Assembly: GCF_007565055.1 (NCBI RefSeq)
Contig: NC_044559.1
Span: forward strand, 98,168,759 to 98,232,758
Reading direction: 5' to 3'
From: Rhinopithecus roxellana
Lineage: Eukaryota > Chordata > Mammalia > Primates > Cercopithecidae
DNA: 64,000 bases
Part shown: positions 44,881 through 57,800 of the stretch, piece by piece
Position numbering within the stretch: position 1 is the first letter of the stretch
Layout: the number at the start of each line of letters is the position of its first letter
Program-made: the position numbers and the translations under genes
The notes under the pieces: generated by a model
What the model saw: the letters and a program-made list of their open reading frames with translations, nothing else
Told to the model about the DNA's origin: nothing
Database searches by the model: none

Positions 44881-46955
44881 CAAGAAAAGAAAAGAAAAAT
44901 TTTTCTTCTTTTTCTAAACAGCTTACATGGCAATGGATTTGGAGATCCAAGGCCTAACCTTCAAGTCCCCAGCAGGGCCTCCCACTTAACCTGCACCTTC
45001 CATGTCTCTTCACTATGCCAGGTTTACAGTCAGGTGCAACAGAGTCTTTGCCCACAGATTCTGCCAAACCATGCACTTGGCTGTGGTTTCAACAGACGAT
45101 GTCTGAAGACAGTAGGAATATCAAGTATCCATTCACACGCAGCCTAATTAGATGACAAGGCATTTGGCTATCTTTAGAGAGTCATAGCTACACCCATCAT
45201 TTGCCTGGGCTTCCGTGGATTTATTTCTTCACTTTGATTTCAGAGCAATGGGCAGAACTCATGTCACCATGTGCCATAAGTCTTTATACAAATTAACTTT
45301 CAACATTTAATAACCAAAAACAGAAAGATGTTACAAGTAGTGAACAAAACTGTAGGTATAAAATCCAGACACTCAAACCACATGATTGTGTTAACAGAAT
45401 TATCCAAACTTCCAAATCAGAAACTTTTGTAGTAATCAAATATATTCCTCCATTGGACATTTACTCTCTCCATAAACTCTCTTACCTACTCTATTGTAAA
45501 AGTAAACAATGTAATGCTGGTCTTTCTAATGACAATTTAGTACTTTACAATTTCTGTTCAGAATCCTCTTTAAAGAAAATATTGTCTGAACTCCTCAAAC
45601 TAGATAGGATATGATAAAATAGCCAAACACCTGAAGAGCCTAAGAGGTTGTGTGAAGACAAATGCATATGAGATTGTCCTTCATTCAAATGCTCCAGTCA
45701 CAGCACTTCAGGAAAAGTACACATTTATAGAGACAAAGCACCAGAATCATGAATAAAGCCAGTATTCCTGAGAGGTTGCGGGTAATGGGGGAGGATGAAG
45801 AGAATTATCTCCCTTACCAGTTTTCAAATCTAAGTAGACAAAAATGCCTTTCTACACCACATACCTCTGCCCTACCTTGCATTGCCATGCCTTGCCTTCG
45901 GTGACATTTCAGGATGTAGGACAAGAGCCAAAGAAATTCTCACAGTAAATATTTACGAGAGCAAACCTTAGAAATACAAAGTTCCCATGCACATCAACTC
46001 TGACTAGAAAGGCAAGTTTTTATAGTGATGACTAACAGCTTCTGATCTGTCATCATCTCAGAGTTTAAGATACATGTAGTCTCAATAGAACACAGTGAAA
46101 ACTACCATTTAGTGATTTCCTGTATTCTGTCACTCTAGCACCCTCCTCTCGTGGCTTCCTCTATTCCCTAGGTGCCTCTCACCAGCTGTTTTTCTGATAT
46201 TCTGTACTGCGTAAGGTGATTTTATAAATAGGCTAGTCTTCATTTCTCCTTTTTGGTAATGGTGCTCAACTTCCTTTTTGAGGATACAGATCTGCCCTAC
46301 GGCTAGAGGGCTTGTGGGACTGTTAATTAAGTTTCCTCGACCTTGAGCAATAAAGGGCAGATAACCCAGGAGAAGCCAGTAGGCTTTCAGGACTCTGAAT
46401 CTTGATTGAAACGCCTGAATCTTGAGTGAAATGCTATAAGGAAAGGAAAGGAAAATCTGCAGAGATTCCGGATCCCCATGAAAGTGCACTGAAGAGACCT
46501 CTGTCAGTTCTACTACCTTGACCTCCCAGAGATACCGAAGCCTGGTTTCTCCAGCCTTCCACTTTTGTGAGCTAACCCAGTAAATTATTTTGTTAAGTTA
46601 TTGATACTCATTTCTTTACTTGCACAATATATTTACTTGGATAAATATATTGTGAGTATGCAGTAATTTCAAGTTGATTATTTTAACCCTCTATACTCCA
46701 TTTGGTCCCATTTGGGACAAAGGTAAAGCTGAGGAATATTGTTGATGACCATAGAATATAAGAAATATAGATGTGCAGTATCTGTTTTTAAGAAAATTTC
46801 TTCCTATTATCGTCCCTTCTTCATATTTTATGATCTAATATGATAAATTCCCTTATCTGGCATTCTTTTTAATAAAAATTCCATATTAACTAAAATTTCC
46901 ACTAAGCCTATTTATCCTAATGTTTACAGAAATGCAGCAAGATAAAAGTGGTCTT

Positions 46956-47132
46956 AAAAATTAGCTGGGTGTGGTGGCATGCACCTGTGGTCCCAGCTAC
47001 TTGGGAGGCTGAGGCAGGATGATACCTTGAGCCGAGGAGGTCAAGGCTGCAGTGAGCCATGATCATGCCACTGTTCTCCACCCTGGGCAACAGATCAAGA
47101 TGCTGTCTCAAAAAGAAAAAAAATAAAAGAAG
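46956..47132 (+). mobile_element. 5'-truncated Alu (right half)
   Basis: Starts at 'aaaaattagctgggtgtggt', so the left arm is missing. Target duplication aaagtggtctt at 46945-46955 and 47133-47143 shows it was truncated at insertion. Confidence 0.92.
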
Positions 47133-47735
47133 AAAGTGGTCTTTATTCAAAATGTTCTTGATCACTTACACTTACACGTTATATTGCACTAGTTACTAAG
47201 GGAGACCAGAAGACATAGAAGGTATGGTCCCTGACCTCAGAAGCTCTTTTAACTCACTTAGGAAGGTAAGATATGTGTACATGGGAAAGTGTCTCCATGT
47301 GGGAAGGTATGTGCACAAGAGAGTATGTATATGGTTGGGTGCCAAACAAGTGGATGGATATTAAATGTTTAGGAGTTAAAGGAAATGAAAGCACTCAAGG
47401 TGGGAGCAGGAGTGGAAGGGCCTCATAAAGTAGGTTAGTTCTAAAGAACAATGAAGAGATTCATATAAGGGCGGCCAAGGCAAGAGGAACAACATGAACA
47501 TACATGTGTAATCAGGATAGGCCTGATAGGTTTGGTGGAGTTGTAGATGGCAGTTCTTACAGGGCTCACATAGCAAAACAAGATTAGAAAAATGATACTC
47601 TCCATGTAAATTCAAGAAGAATGAGTTTCAAGATGTCTGTGTTTATAACCCCAAGAAATAATTGTTTCTATATATTGTAGAATAAATCATTTATATTATC
47701 TAAGTGGTGGAATATTTTTTTCCAAAAAAAAAAAC

Positions 47736-48054
47736 GGCCAGGTGGGGTGGCTCACGCCTGTAATCTCAGCACTCTGGGAGGCCGAAGTGGGTGGATCACC
47801 TGAGGTCAGAAGTTCAAGACCAGCCTGGCCAACATGGCGAAACCCCATCTCTACTAAAAAATACAAAAATACAAAAATTATCTGGGCAAGGTAGCACACG
47901 CCTGTATTTCTAGCTACTCAGGAGGCTGAGGCTGGAGAATCGCTTGAACTCAGGAGGCAGAGCTTGCAGTGAGCCGAGATCATGCTACTGCACTCCAGCC
48001 TAGGTGACAGAGCAAGGCTCCATCTCTAAATAAATAAGGAAACAAATAAATAAA
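47736..48054 (+). mobile_element. Alu element with (AAAT)n tail
   Basis: Complete dimer from 'cggccaggtggggtggctca' to taaataaataagg sequence. Confidence 0.93.
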
Positions 48055-48394
48055 ACAGCTTCCTGTTGCCTTTGCTCCCTTCCCCAAAATAATCGTTCCC
48101 TAATAACCCCCATTTGAGCATTGTCTATAAATATCTGCTTAAAGATTCATACATAGACTTTTCACTTGAGATACAAAAGGAGTTCAACAGTAGCACATTT
48201 TTATTTGAATCTCAATCACTACCAGACTGTCTGGTGCTGAAGCACTCTATTTTAAGAGCCAAGAATCCTGTGACTTTATCTTGGGAAAAAATGGTTGATT
48301 CCAGGTTGATTTTGCCTTGATCTAGTCATCTGTGAGGTGAGTCAAAAGTCTAAAGCATGCTGGGTTCCATGACCTTCCTACAGTTACATTTATG

Positions 48395-48695
48395 ACACTT
48401 TAAGCCTGTAAACCACAGGTGAGGAGGTGGACTGAAACCCTCATACGCTGCTGGTGCAGATGAAAAGGCTGAAGCCACTTTGGAAAAAAGTTTCAGGGGT
48501 GGAAATGGGGAATGACTTAAAGGGTGCAGGGCTTCTTTGTGGGATGATGAAAACATTTTAAAATTAGATTGTGGTACAGGTAGCACAACTCTATGAACAT
48601 CCTAAAAATCACTGAGCTGCACACATGAAATGGATCAATTTTATCGTGTATGAGTTATACCTCAATAAAGCTGTTAAAATGAAACACTTCAAAAG
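48395..48695 (+). mobile_element. Old L1M 3' end
   Basis: 'accctcatacgctgctggtg', 'gatgatgaaaacattttaaa' and 'gagttatacctcaataaagc' in the order of an L1M 3' UTR. Confidence 0.7.
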
Positions 48696-49603
48696 CTACT
48701 GAAAATTATATTTTAGCTCTGACTCCAATGTTGGTAACAAGTTTTATAAACTAAAGAGCAAACCTGTTCAGCCAGAAGCAGTTGTAATACTGATGTCACT
48801 CTTCCCCTCAATGACTTTTGTCCCTCCAAACATATACCATTTATCCTATACCACCTCAGTTTGAGTGAAGGAATCCTGGGAATTGAGAAATAATTAACCA
48901 ATACCTAAAAACAAACAAACAAAAAATGTAGGTAAACAAGTCATTCTTTGGGTGTTTTAATGAAATGTAAGCAAAAATGTAGATTTTTGGGGGGAATTCA
49001 AAAAATAGGTAAACAAATATATTTAATACAAAATGAAGCTCATAACTCAAATACAAATTAATTACATTTCATTTCATGAGAGGCATAACACAAGTGATCA
49101 TTTCTCTAGTTCTTGAATCCGCCTTCTCCCTACCACATCTATTATTCGACTTCTACTTTCGCTTTCCCATTTCTTAAACAATTTCATTTTATACTGTTCA
49201 AGGGGTAAAAAGTGCATCTGCAGTCATCAGCTGCAACAGTGTCAACACTTATAACTGATTTTTATAACCATTTTTAAGTAGGATAGAACTTTAAAATAAG
49301 TCTCCTCTGGGTCAAAGACCTAAACTGTCAGGTAAAACTACTCTCTTTGTTGATTTATATATTAGCAAATGTCATCACGTTAACACTAACGTAAGTCCTT
49401 TAAAAGTTATAGTCACCAGTGACTTAATTTTGGCACTTTCCAATGACATTTCAAAATGTCAGTGTATCATTTCTCTTCTAAGGTCAAATAAATATAGTTA
49501 TATATCAACATCGGTTTTTAAGGAAAAGAAAAAGAATCCACCCTGTTGTGCTTCTAAAGTATTAAAACTCTTTGTAAAATCATATTGAATCATCTTCGTT
49601 CTG

Positions 49604-49706
49604 TATGTGTGTGTGTGTGTGTGTGTGTATATACACACAATTCTATAAGCATTTTCTACAGTTTGAAATAGCTATTCCAGGGGTTGAACTCCAAATGATA
49701 CATATA

Positions 49707-49722
<16 letters not shown>
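49604..49722. repeat. (GT)n and (TA)n microsatellites
   Basis: A (gt) run of about 12 units at 49604-49627 followed by tatacacac, and a (ta) run of about 11 units at 49700-49722 directly against the Alu T tract. Confidence 0.9.
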
Positions 49723-49749
<27 letters not shown>

Positions 49750-50036
49750 GAGATGGAGTCTTGCTCTGTCATACAGGCTGGAGTGCGGTGGCGCGATTTT
49801 GGCTCACTGCAAGCTCCGTGTCCCAGGTTCATGCCATTCTCCAGCCACAGCCTCCCGAGTAGCTGGGACTACAGGCACCCACCACCACGACCCACTAATT
49901 TTTTTTTTTGGTATTTTTAGTAGAGACAGGGTTTCACCATGTTAGCCAGGATGGTCTCAATCTCCTGACCTCGTGATCCGCCTGCCTCGGCCTCCCAAAG
50001 TGTTGGGATCAAAGACATGAGCCACTGTGCCCGGCC
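49723..50036 (-). mobile_element. Alu element (AluY-like)
   Basis: T-rich head of about 28 bases after a (TA)n, complete dimer, end 'ccactgtgcccggcc'. Flanking short repeat ctccaaat on both sides. Confidence 0.94.
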
Positions 50037-50318
50037 TCCAAATAATAATTTTAGTACAACTGTAAATCCAGTTGTGGTGGCCTTGATTAGATTGTCTCAG
50101 AAGTCAAGATGGGATTAAGCTACTTTCATGTTTCTGACTACTAGCATACTAAATATTGAAAGAAAACAAAAAAGAGGATATGAAAACCCAGGTTTTGGTT
50201 AAATATCTACATCTTAAAAATTAATGCTATTAGCCAAACAGTGATGAATATATATAGAAAATAGTCTACATATTAAAATAGACTACAGATAGACTATATT
50301 AAATATACTAAATATTCA

Positions 50319-50599
50319 GCCAGGTGCAATGGCTCATGCCTGTAATTCCAGCACTTTGGGAGGACAAGGTGGGCAGATTATTTAAGGCCAGGAGTTTAAG
50401 ACCAGCCTGGCCAACATGGTGAAACCCTGTCTCTACTAAAAACACAAAAATTAGCCAGCTCTGTTGGCAGGTGCCTGTAATCCCAGCTACTTGGGAGGCT
50501 GCAACAGGAGAACTGCTTAAACCCAGGAAGTGGAGGTTGCAGTGAGCTGAGATGGTGCCACTGCACTCCATCCTGGGTCACAGAGCGAGACTCCATCTA
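50319..50599 (+). mobile_element. Alu element lacking its A tail
   Basis: Body ends 'gcgagactccatct' and joins directly 'acacaatggactattattca', which is L1 sequence. No A-rich tail remains. Confidence 0.9.
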
Positions 50600-51080
50600 C
50601 ACAATGGACTATTATTCAGCAATAAAAAGAGATGAAATATTTACACATGCAACAACATGTATAACCTTAAAAACCTTAAGCTAAGTGAGAAAATGTAATT
50701 GAAAGAGACCACATATTGTATGACTCCACTTATGTGAAATGTCCAGAACGGGCACATCTGTAGAGACAGAAAGCAGATTAGTGGCTGCCTAGGGCTGGGA
50801 GGTTTTGGGGTAGGGAGAAATAGGGAGTGACTGCTAATGCATATGAGGTTTCTTTCAGGGGTGATGAAAATGCTCTAAAATTGATTGTAGTGATGGTGGT
50901 ACTAATCTAAATATACTAAAGCCATCAAGGGAGTGATACACTTTAAATAAGTGAATTATATGTAATTTGTAATATAATAAATCCAAAAAAATTAATGTAA
51001 ACCCTGACCATGTGAATTTGTCAACACTCATCATACTGTATGCTTATAATTGTTGAATTTTACTGGATGTAAGTTATAAC
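50600..51080 (+). mobile_element. Old L1M 3' end
   Basis: 'acaatggactattattcagc', 'tgtatgactccacttatgtg', 'attagtggctgcctagggct', and 'gggtgatgaaaatgctctaa' in L1M 3' order. Confidence 0.75.
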
Positions 51081-51091
51081 ATGATAAATCT

Positions 51092-51578
51092 TGTTGGGAA
51101 CAGACTCCCCAAATTCTGGCCATAAACTGGCCCCAAAACTGGCCATAAACAAAATCTCTGCAGTACTGTGACATGTTCATGATGGCCATAAAGCCCATGA
51201 TGGAAGGTTGTGGGTTTACGGGAATGAGGGCAAGGAACACGTGGCCCACCCAGGGCGGAAAACCGCTTAAAGGCATTCTTAAACCACAAACAATAGCATG
51301 AGCGGTCTGTGCCTTAAGGACATGCTCCTGCTGCAGATAACTAGCCCATCCCCTTGTTTCCCATAAGGGATACTTTTAGTTAATCTAAAATCTAAGGAAA
51401 CTATGCTAATGACTGGCTTACTGTTAATAAACATGTGGGTAAATCTCTGTTCGGGGCTCTCAGCTCTGAAGGCTGTGAGACCCTTGATTTCCCACTTCAC
51501 ACTTCTATATTTCTGTGTGTGTGTCTTTAATTCCTCTAGTGCTGCTGGGTTAGGGTCTCCCCAACCAAGCTGGTCTTA
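51092..51578 (+). mobile_element. Solo LTR, about 487 bp (probably class II, ERVK-like)
   Basis: Starts TGTTGGGAAC and contains the phrases 'ggccataaactggccccaaa', 'gacatgttcatgatggccat', 'aggacatgctcctgctgcag' and a poly(A) signal ttaataaac near 51424. It ends near 'ctccccaaccaagctggtct'. No internal proviral sequence. Little diverged from my memory of the family. The class is uncertain. Confidence 0.7.
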
Positions 51579-52149
51579 CTTTTAAAAAATAACTTACTTT
51601 TTAAAAGATGAATGCTATAAACACACAGTTACAATGACCAAATATGTGGCCTGACTTAGAGATAAAATTAACAACTGCACGAGACTTTTCATAAATATGA
51701 GCCCACATACCGGGTCAATGGCCCTCCTCCCCACCCACATCCACTCTCCCCACCTATACCTACACCCAAATTTTTAACCTAGTAACAGGTTTGTGTGAGG
51801 GAAACAAAATCAGAAATTAGGTGCTGCTTACTTCATTGGTATTACAGCTCCTCAAACAAAGGAGCAACAGAGCAAAGCTTCTCCTGAGGTGCAGGAATGC
51901 CTAAATATCATGAAAGAGGAATCTGAATAATGAGAATAAAACATAAATTCAGGGTTTCTGAGGTCAACATCAGTGACCTTGGGCTGCTTTAGGTACACAT
52001 GGAGGACGGAGAAAACAGAAAACTATTTTAAGCAAGTTAACAATTTTTTCAATTACTTCCTAGCTTTCCTTTATTCTTCTTAGTCTTACCATCAAGATGG
52101 GGTAGATAGGAAGAAGGCACATTTTTCTAGTATCTGGTTCCAGAACGAT

Positions 52150-52370
52150 AGGAACTGAGTAATGGTTAAGATCAGATGCTTTTTAAATCAAGTTTGTATC
52201 TAAGTTCTGGTCCAGTCTGTGCTACTTAGCATGGGATTTTAAGCCAATTGCTTATTGGCTTTGAGCCTGTTTTCTCATTTGTAAAACAGGATCAGAGTGG
52301 GGTTGCAAATTCAAAGCTCACTGCTAGGCATGTAGTTAAAAAAAAAAAATGCTTAATAAATATGAGCTAT
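52150..52370 (+). repeat. MIR element
   Basis: 'agatgctttttaaatcaagt', 'gctacttagcatgggatttt', 'gagcctgttttctcatttgt', 'aaaacaggatcagagtggg' in MIR order. Confidence 0.6.
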
Positions 52371-53081
52371 TACTTTCACAACCTTAGGATTTTTTTTTCT
52401 GGTATTGAAGAATCTGGAACTTAAGGGATTTCTGGTAATTTCACAGCCATTGTCTAAGGAGTAGTTACTGGTTACTCCAGAATTCTAGAACAACAACCAG
52501 TTACTGGATCATTTAGAGACCTAGGGCTTTTAAAACTTTTAAATCTTTAGTTATTTCTTAATACTTAGAACACTTAAACAAAACTTTATAAAACAAAAGA
52601 GCAGAATAATTAGATTCTTTCAGGAGAATACGACTTTTTTTCCTAAGCACACTGGACCATAGAGGAAGACCAAATGAATGTACAGTTGCTTGCTCGTTCA
52701 CTTGCTGCATTTGACGCTGTCGGCACTGGTGGTGGCAATGCTATTAACCCCACACTTTGATGTGGCAAATCCCCAGAATCTGTTGGCTGGTCCCTGGCTA
52801 GAGAATGAGCACAGTTTCACCCTTGTGGCTCCAGAAAGGGCAAGACACACCACTGCCAGGCAGAAGAGAGAAAAGTCTTGTTCCATCTCTTTCCCATTGT
52901 CCCAAATAGCCAAGCACAGGTTCAACCACCCAAAATGCCACCCTTCTGCTGTGCAGTAGCCAAGGAAAAGACCCGGGAGGAGCAGCTCCAAGAATCTCTG
53001 GGCAGTCAATGCCCAGATACTTGCCCCAATTCTTTGTGTCCAAGCCACACTCAGCTGACAAAAGTCAACACTTCGTCTCTT

Positions 53082-53379
53082 TTTATTTTTTTCTTTTTTT
53101 TTGAGACAGTTTCACTCTTGTCACCCAGGCTGGAGTGCAATGGCGCGATCTTGGCTCCCTGCAACCTCCACCTCCCAGGTTCAAGCGATTCTCCTGTCTC
53201 AGCCTCTCAAGTAGCTGGGATTACTGGGATTACAGGCATCTGCCGAAATGCCTGGCTAATTTTTTTTTTTTTTTTGTATTTTTAGTAGAGATGGGGTTTC
53301 ACCATGTTGGCCAGGCTTGTCTCGAACTCCTGACCTCAGTTGATCCACCTGCCTCAGCCCCCCAAAGTGCTGGGATTAC
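53082..53379 (-). mobile_element. Alu element, slightly 5'-truncated
   Basis: T-rich head to 'gtgctgggattac', missing the last 24 bp or so (Alu 5' end). Target duplication aacacttcgtctctt (53067-53081) and aacactttgtctctt (53380-53394). Contains a small internal repeat of ctgggatta. Confidence 0.94.
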
Positions 53380-53430
53380 AACACTTTGTCTCTTAAGCAC
53401 TGCACAGTTGAGTTTATCTTGGCATTTTTC

Positions 53431-53744
53431 TTTTTTTTTTTTTTTTTTTTCTTTTTTTTTTTTTAGACGGAGTCTCGCTCTGTCACCCACGCTGGAGTGC
53501 ACTGGTCAGATCTCAGCTCACTGCAAGCTCCGCCTCCCGGTTCACGCCATTCTCCTGCCTCAGCCTCCCGAGTAGCTGGGACCACAGGCGCCCGCCACCT
53601 CACCCGGCTAGTTTTTTGTATTTTTTAGTAGAGACGGGGTTTCACCGTGTTAGCCAGGATAGTCTGGATCTCCTGACCTTGTGATCCGCCCGCCTCGGCC
53701 TCCCAAAGTGCTGGGATTACAGGCTTGAGCCACCGTGCCCGGCC
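53431..53744 (-). mobile_element. AluY of Old World monkey type
   Basis: Long T-rich head and near-consensus body. Exact 16-bp target duplication tatcttggcatttttc at 53415-53430 and 53745-53760. Variant 'ggtcagatctcagctcac' on this strand. Confidence 0.95.
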
Positions 53745-54149
53745 TATCTTGGCATTTTTCATAACCCAGCGTTCTGCTCTTTCCCCAGTTCTGCTTTTTC
53801 CGTAGTCCCCAACAGAACAGGCATGGGGCTGGCAGGAAAACCCCTGAGAAGATTCTAACAAAGATAATAGTGTGAATGACGATAATTATAAGGCTGTCAG
53901 GATAATGACTGTCACCTATTAATTTGCTCAAATTAACAAAACAACCTCTCAGTGTGGGAAAGGTAGCAGAAGAGAGGCTGTGATCATTTGGTAAAGGTAT
54001 TATGTGGTTCACAAGAATGGCTGGTTGAATTTCCGCTTCTCTGTGTTTTCAATAACTACAGTCTCATACAAGTACACACACAGATACTTACATCTATGAG
54101 TACATGAGAACATCTATTCTAGAAAATTTCACATAAGGAATAAGCACAC

Positions 54150-54380
54150 TGGCTGGTGTCCTGGATAACCTGAGTGTACATCACAGCTCTGGTACCAGCC
54201 AAGAGTGTGACCTTCAGCAAGTTACTTAAATAGCTCTGTGCCTCTTTTTCTTCATCTGAAAAGTGAGGGGAATGGCAGGATTTACCTCATCAGATTGTGG
54301 TAATAATTATATGAGTTAATTTCTGTAAAGCATTTAGCCCAGTGCCTGGCACATAGTAATCTGAATATAAAGTATCACTA
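54150..54380 (+). repeat. MIR element
   Basis: 'agtgtgaccttcagcaagtt', 'gcctctttttcttcatctga', 'gcatttagcccagtgcctgg' and 'cacatagtaatctgaat' in MIR order; nearly full length. Confidence 0.75.
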
Positions 54381-55549
54381 TTTTTTTTTAATTCCTTTAG
54401 ATATAATTGGTAGTCACAAAAAGTTATTTTTTATCCTCCTATAGCTCCCCCCAAAATCTTTAAGGTACTTTCCCTATAAAGACCTCTGGCCAGAACATCC
54501 TCAACTCTCCTTCCCTGCCACAATAGCACATCTTCTGTTAGATACTTGGTTCTAGGTTTTCATTATTTCAGATTCAACTGCACTTAAAACACACATACAC
54601 ACACATACTAGTATCACATCTCTCCCCTCACCCAAAAATAATACTATGATATGGAAATGGCATTTTTAACATCTCTTAGAATAATTTCCTGATGGAAAGA
54701 AGAGTCAGCAAATAGGAAGAAGAAGTCTTAGTGAGGAAAGACCAGAATGACAATCATAGGCTGCTTTTAGATCACTGAAAAGCTCCCAGGTCACTGACAG
54801 CCAAAAAAAGACAAAATCAAGAGGCACTGAAGTCCAAACAAGGTTTGCTTTTGTTTCCTGTCTTTCCTTCCCTTTCTTCCTTCCGTTCCTCTTTCCTTCT
54901 TTCCTTTTCTCCTCAAATCAGGAAACCACATAGCTGGTTAGCACCCCCTTTCCAGATGTTGCAGCACAGTTATTAGGGTACTTGTTGGTAGAATGAAAGC
55001 TGACAAATGGCTGACTTTTTCTCTTAAGCACTGCACAGTCAAGTGCATCTTTGCATTGTTCATATTCCAGTTTGCTGCTCTTTCCCCAGTTCAGAGACCC
55101 CTTCCTTATCCCAAAGACTCCTAGGATCTCCCTTTCAAAACCAGTTTTCAAAAAAAGGTGGTAAGTCAATGTGCAGCAAAAAGCAAATGAAGAACCCCAT
55201 TTTAAGTTTGTATTTCACATGAGCATGTTTCTAGTATCCATCCAAGCATATGCTAAAACCTACAGGGGATTTCAAGCCTGGCTATGAAGCACAGGCAAGG
55301 AGTTTGGCATAAAGTAACTATTTAGTAAGTGTTAGATCTTGTTACTGTAGTTGCATCTTTCAAAGGTTTTCTTAGAAAAACAGGAAAGGGTACTCTCCCT
55401 ACCTCTGCTTCCTCACCTTCTTTTTCATCATTCCTCTACTCAGTGATTTCTGGCTTCTGATGCATCCAAACAAGAAGAAGTATTTTCACTATGGCATTCC
55501 CTGCCTCCTCACTGTTCGTCAGCACAGCCTCCTCATTCTTGACACTGTT

Positions 55550-56790
55550 TACTTCTCTGTTTTTACGAACCACTGCCCCCTTGCTTTCGTGAGCCCACTC
55601 CCACAAGACTCTCCCAGGCTCTCTCAAAAGCCACCAACTGATCACAGATACTCAAGCAAGAAGTCTGAAGTCTCCATCCCCAGCCCTGACCTCTCTCAGA
55701 ACTCTAGATCCCCATTTCTAACCAATTGTTCACCATTTTCCATGTCAAGATCTCAACTGGATGTGCCCAGGCCCCTCAAACTCAATTCTTAATTTCTCCT
55801 CCTGAATTTTATCTGGAAAACTGTCATGACCATAATTCCATTTGCCCAAGCACTGAGCCTGACTTCATTGCATTCCAGCTCTTCCTTGAATCCCAGCCCC
55901 TCGTCTCCAGCATACCAGGGTCCCCTAAAGAGTTCTGCAATCAGACTTTTCCTCTTCATCTTTTCTGCGAATGCCTGGACCATCACAACTGCCTACAGTT
56001 GGATCCCTCGCCCTACACTGTCTCCCTGCTGCAGGGCATCTGCCGAGCTGCTGCCACCAGATGGATCTTCCTAAACCACGGCTCTCTGGTCATCTCAATT
56101 CTGCCTCCAAGTTTTCAAATTCTTCCATGGTTCCTCATCACCCACAATTTACCCATTAGCAGAGCACAAGTTATTTCATTAATTACAAAAGGACACTAAG
56201 AAATCAATGACAATCATTCTTGCCCTCATGATGCTTACAGTCGTCCATCACTAAAACTATAATGTTATTCAAAAATTATAAACAAAAATGAAAACATTGA
56301 TTTTATAAAACCATGTTTTGTCCATATGACATCAGATATCCAGATCTTTAAATAAGTAGCCAGTTACCTGATTCTTTCTTCTAAAAGTCTACTGTAACAC
56401 TAGGATATCCCACAAATCTGTGTCCCCCAACCCACAGCTCGTGACTCAGCATTTTAGCATGCTCCCTCCCTTGTCCAAGCTTTGACTCTTCAGTGCCTGT
56501 TAGTAGGTGGAGGCAGCTGGATTGTCTTTCTCCAATTCCAACTCTTCCTTCAAGACTGAGCCCAAATGTTTCTCTCATCTTGATGCTATCCATGAAACTC
56601 TACATCAGTCATTCCTCCTCCAAGGTCTCACACCAATTTAAGCATCCCTGCTACAACATTTATTATAACAGATTGTTATTTGTTAAGGGACTAGCCCACA
56701 AGTCTATCCCATATGTCTAGCACTAAGAATTACGATTGGCACATAGGGAAAGCTCAACAAATCTGTATGAAATGAATGAATGAATTCATT
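55550..56790 (+). repeat. L2-rich stretch
   Basis: CT-rich, with L2-like phrases at 55640-56160 and a clearer L2 3' end at 56440-56790 ('gactgagcccaaatgtttct', 'ttggcacatagggaaagctc', 'aatgaatgaatgaattc'). The 157-residue forward frame at 55726-56199 lies in this repeat and is not a gene. Confidence 0.5.
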
Positions 56791-57484
56791 GAAAGCCTAC
56801 TTACCTAAATCTCCTATATATTCAAATGATTAATCAAATATCTTTCATTCAACAAAATGAATTGAGTGCATTTAGAAGGATTGTAGGGTGAAGGAGATAT
56901 GGCCCCTTCCTCTCTGGAGCTTAGAGTCTTTTTCCACCATTGAATCTGAAAAGCTAGCTGAATACATAGTAAAAAACTTAAAATCCAAATCTTTTACCAA
57001 TATAACATCAGATGACAGGGCTGAAATGGTCAAATAATTACCTGATTCTTTCCGATTCAGTTTTAAATGTTAAACCTTCAGTGATGGTTAACATACTCTG
57101 ATGTGGAAGGGTGGGGTTGACTCATTATTGGGACAAGGGCAAATCATGGCTCAGAACTGTCATTCAGAGCCTCTTGTTTGTCCTCTGTAGTCAGCTCAGT
57201 CACAGTAAGGTATGTGGTTTCTCTGAACACGTCATTCGTGTTTTATGTACTCAGATGCTTCCTTCTCATTGTCAACATCTGCTCTGAACTTTAAGTTAAA
57301 GTCAGGTCCACTTGTTTGTAGAATAGCTCATTGACATAAAGCAAATAACACATCCCAGCCAGTCAAATCCAAGAAATTCAGCTTTAAAAACACACTTGTA
57401 TTAAAGAATTTCACTGCCAATCCATTCATTATGTTTACCTTTTTATTTTTTGGATCCATATAAATAGCTTTTCAAAAAAATCTA

Positions 57485-57762
57485 GCCGGGCGCGGTGGCT
57501 CAAGCCTGTAATCCCAGCACTTTGGGAGGCCGAGACGGGCGGATCACGAGGTCAGGAGATCGAGACCATCCTGGCTAACACGGTGAAACCCCGTCTCTAC
57601 TAAAAATACAAAAACTAGCCGGGCGAGGTGGCGGGCGCCTGTAGTCCCAGCTACTCAGGAGGCTGAGGCAGGAGCATGGCGTAAACCCGGGAGGCGGAGC
57701 TTGCAGTGAGCTGAGATCTGGCCACTGCACTCCAGTCCGGGCGACAGAGCGAGACTCCGCCT

Positions 57763-57790
<28 letters not shown>
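57485..57790 (+). mobile_element. Young AluY of Old World monkey type
   Basis: Near-consensus dimer with 'aaaactagccgggcgaggtg' and 'gagatctggccactg' variants and an A run of more than 30 bases. Target duplication aaaaaatcta at about 57475-57484 and 57792-57801. Confidence 0.95.

Positions 57791-57800
<10 letters not shown>

Noticed and set aside
46130..46489. 119-codon reverse frame in the upstream intron
   Set aside because: No family resemblance or flanking splice logic; considered as an alternative first exon but it lacks promoter features.
52678..53061. Frames of 87-116 codons on both strands
   Set aside because: Both strands open over the same stretch with unrelated products and a neighbouring Alu; no evidence of a gene.
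55726..56199. 157-codon forward frame
   Set aside because: Lies in L2-like CT-rich sequence, which yields long Ser/Pro/Leu-rich chance frames.
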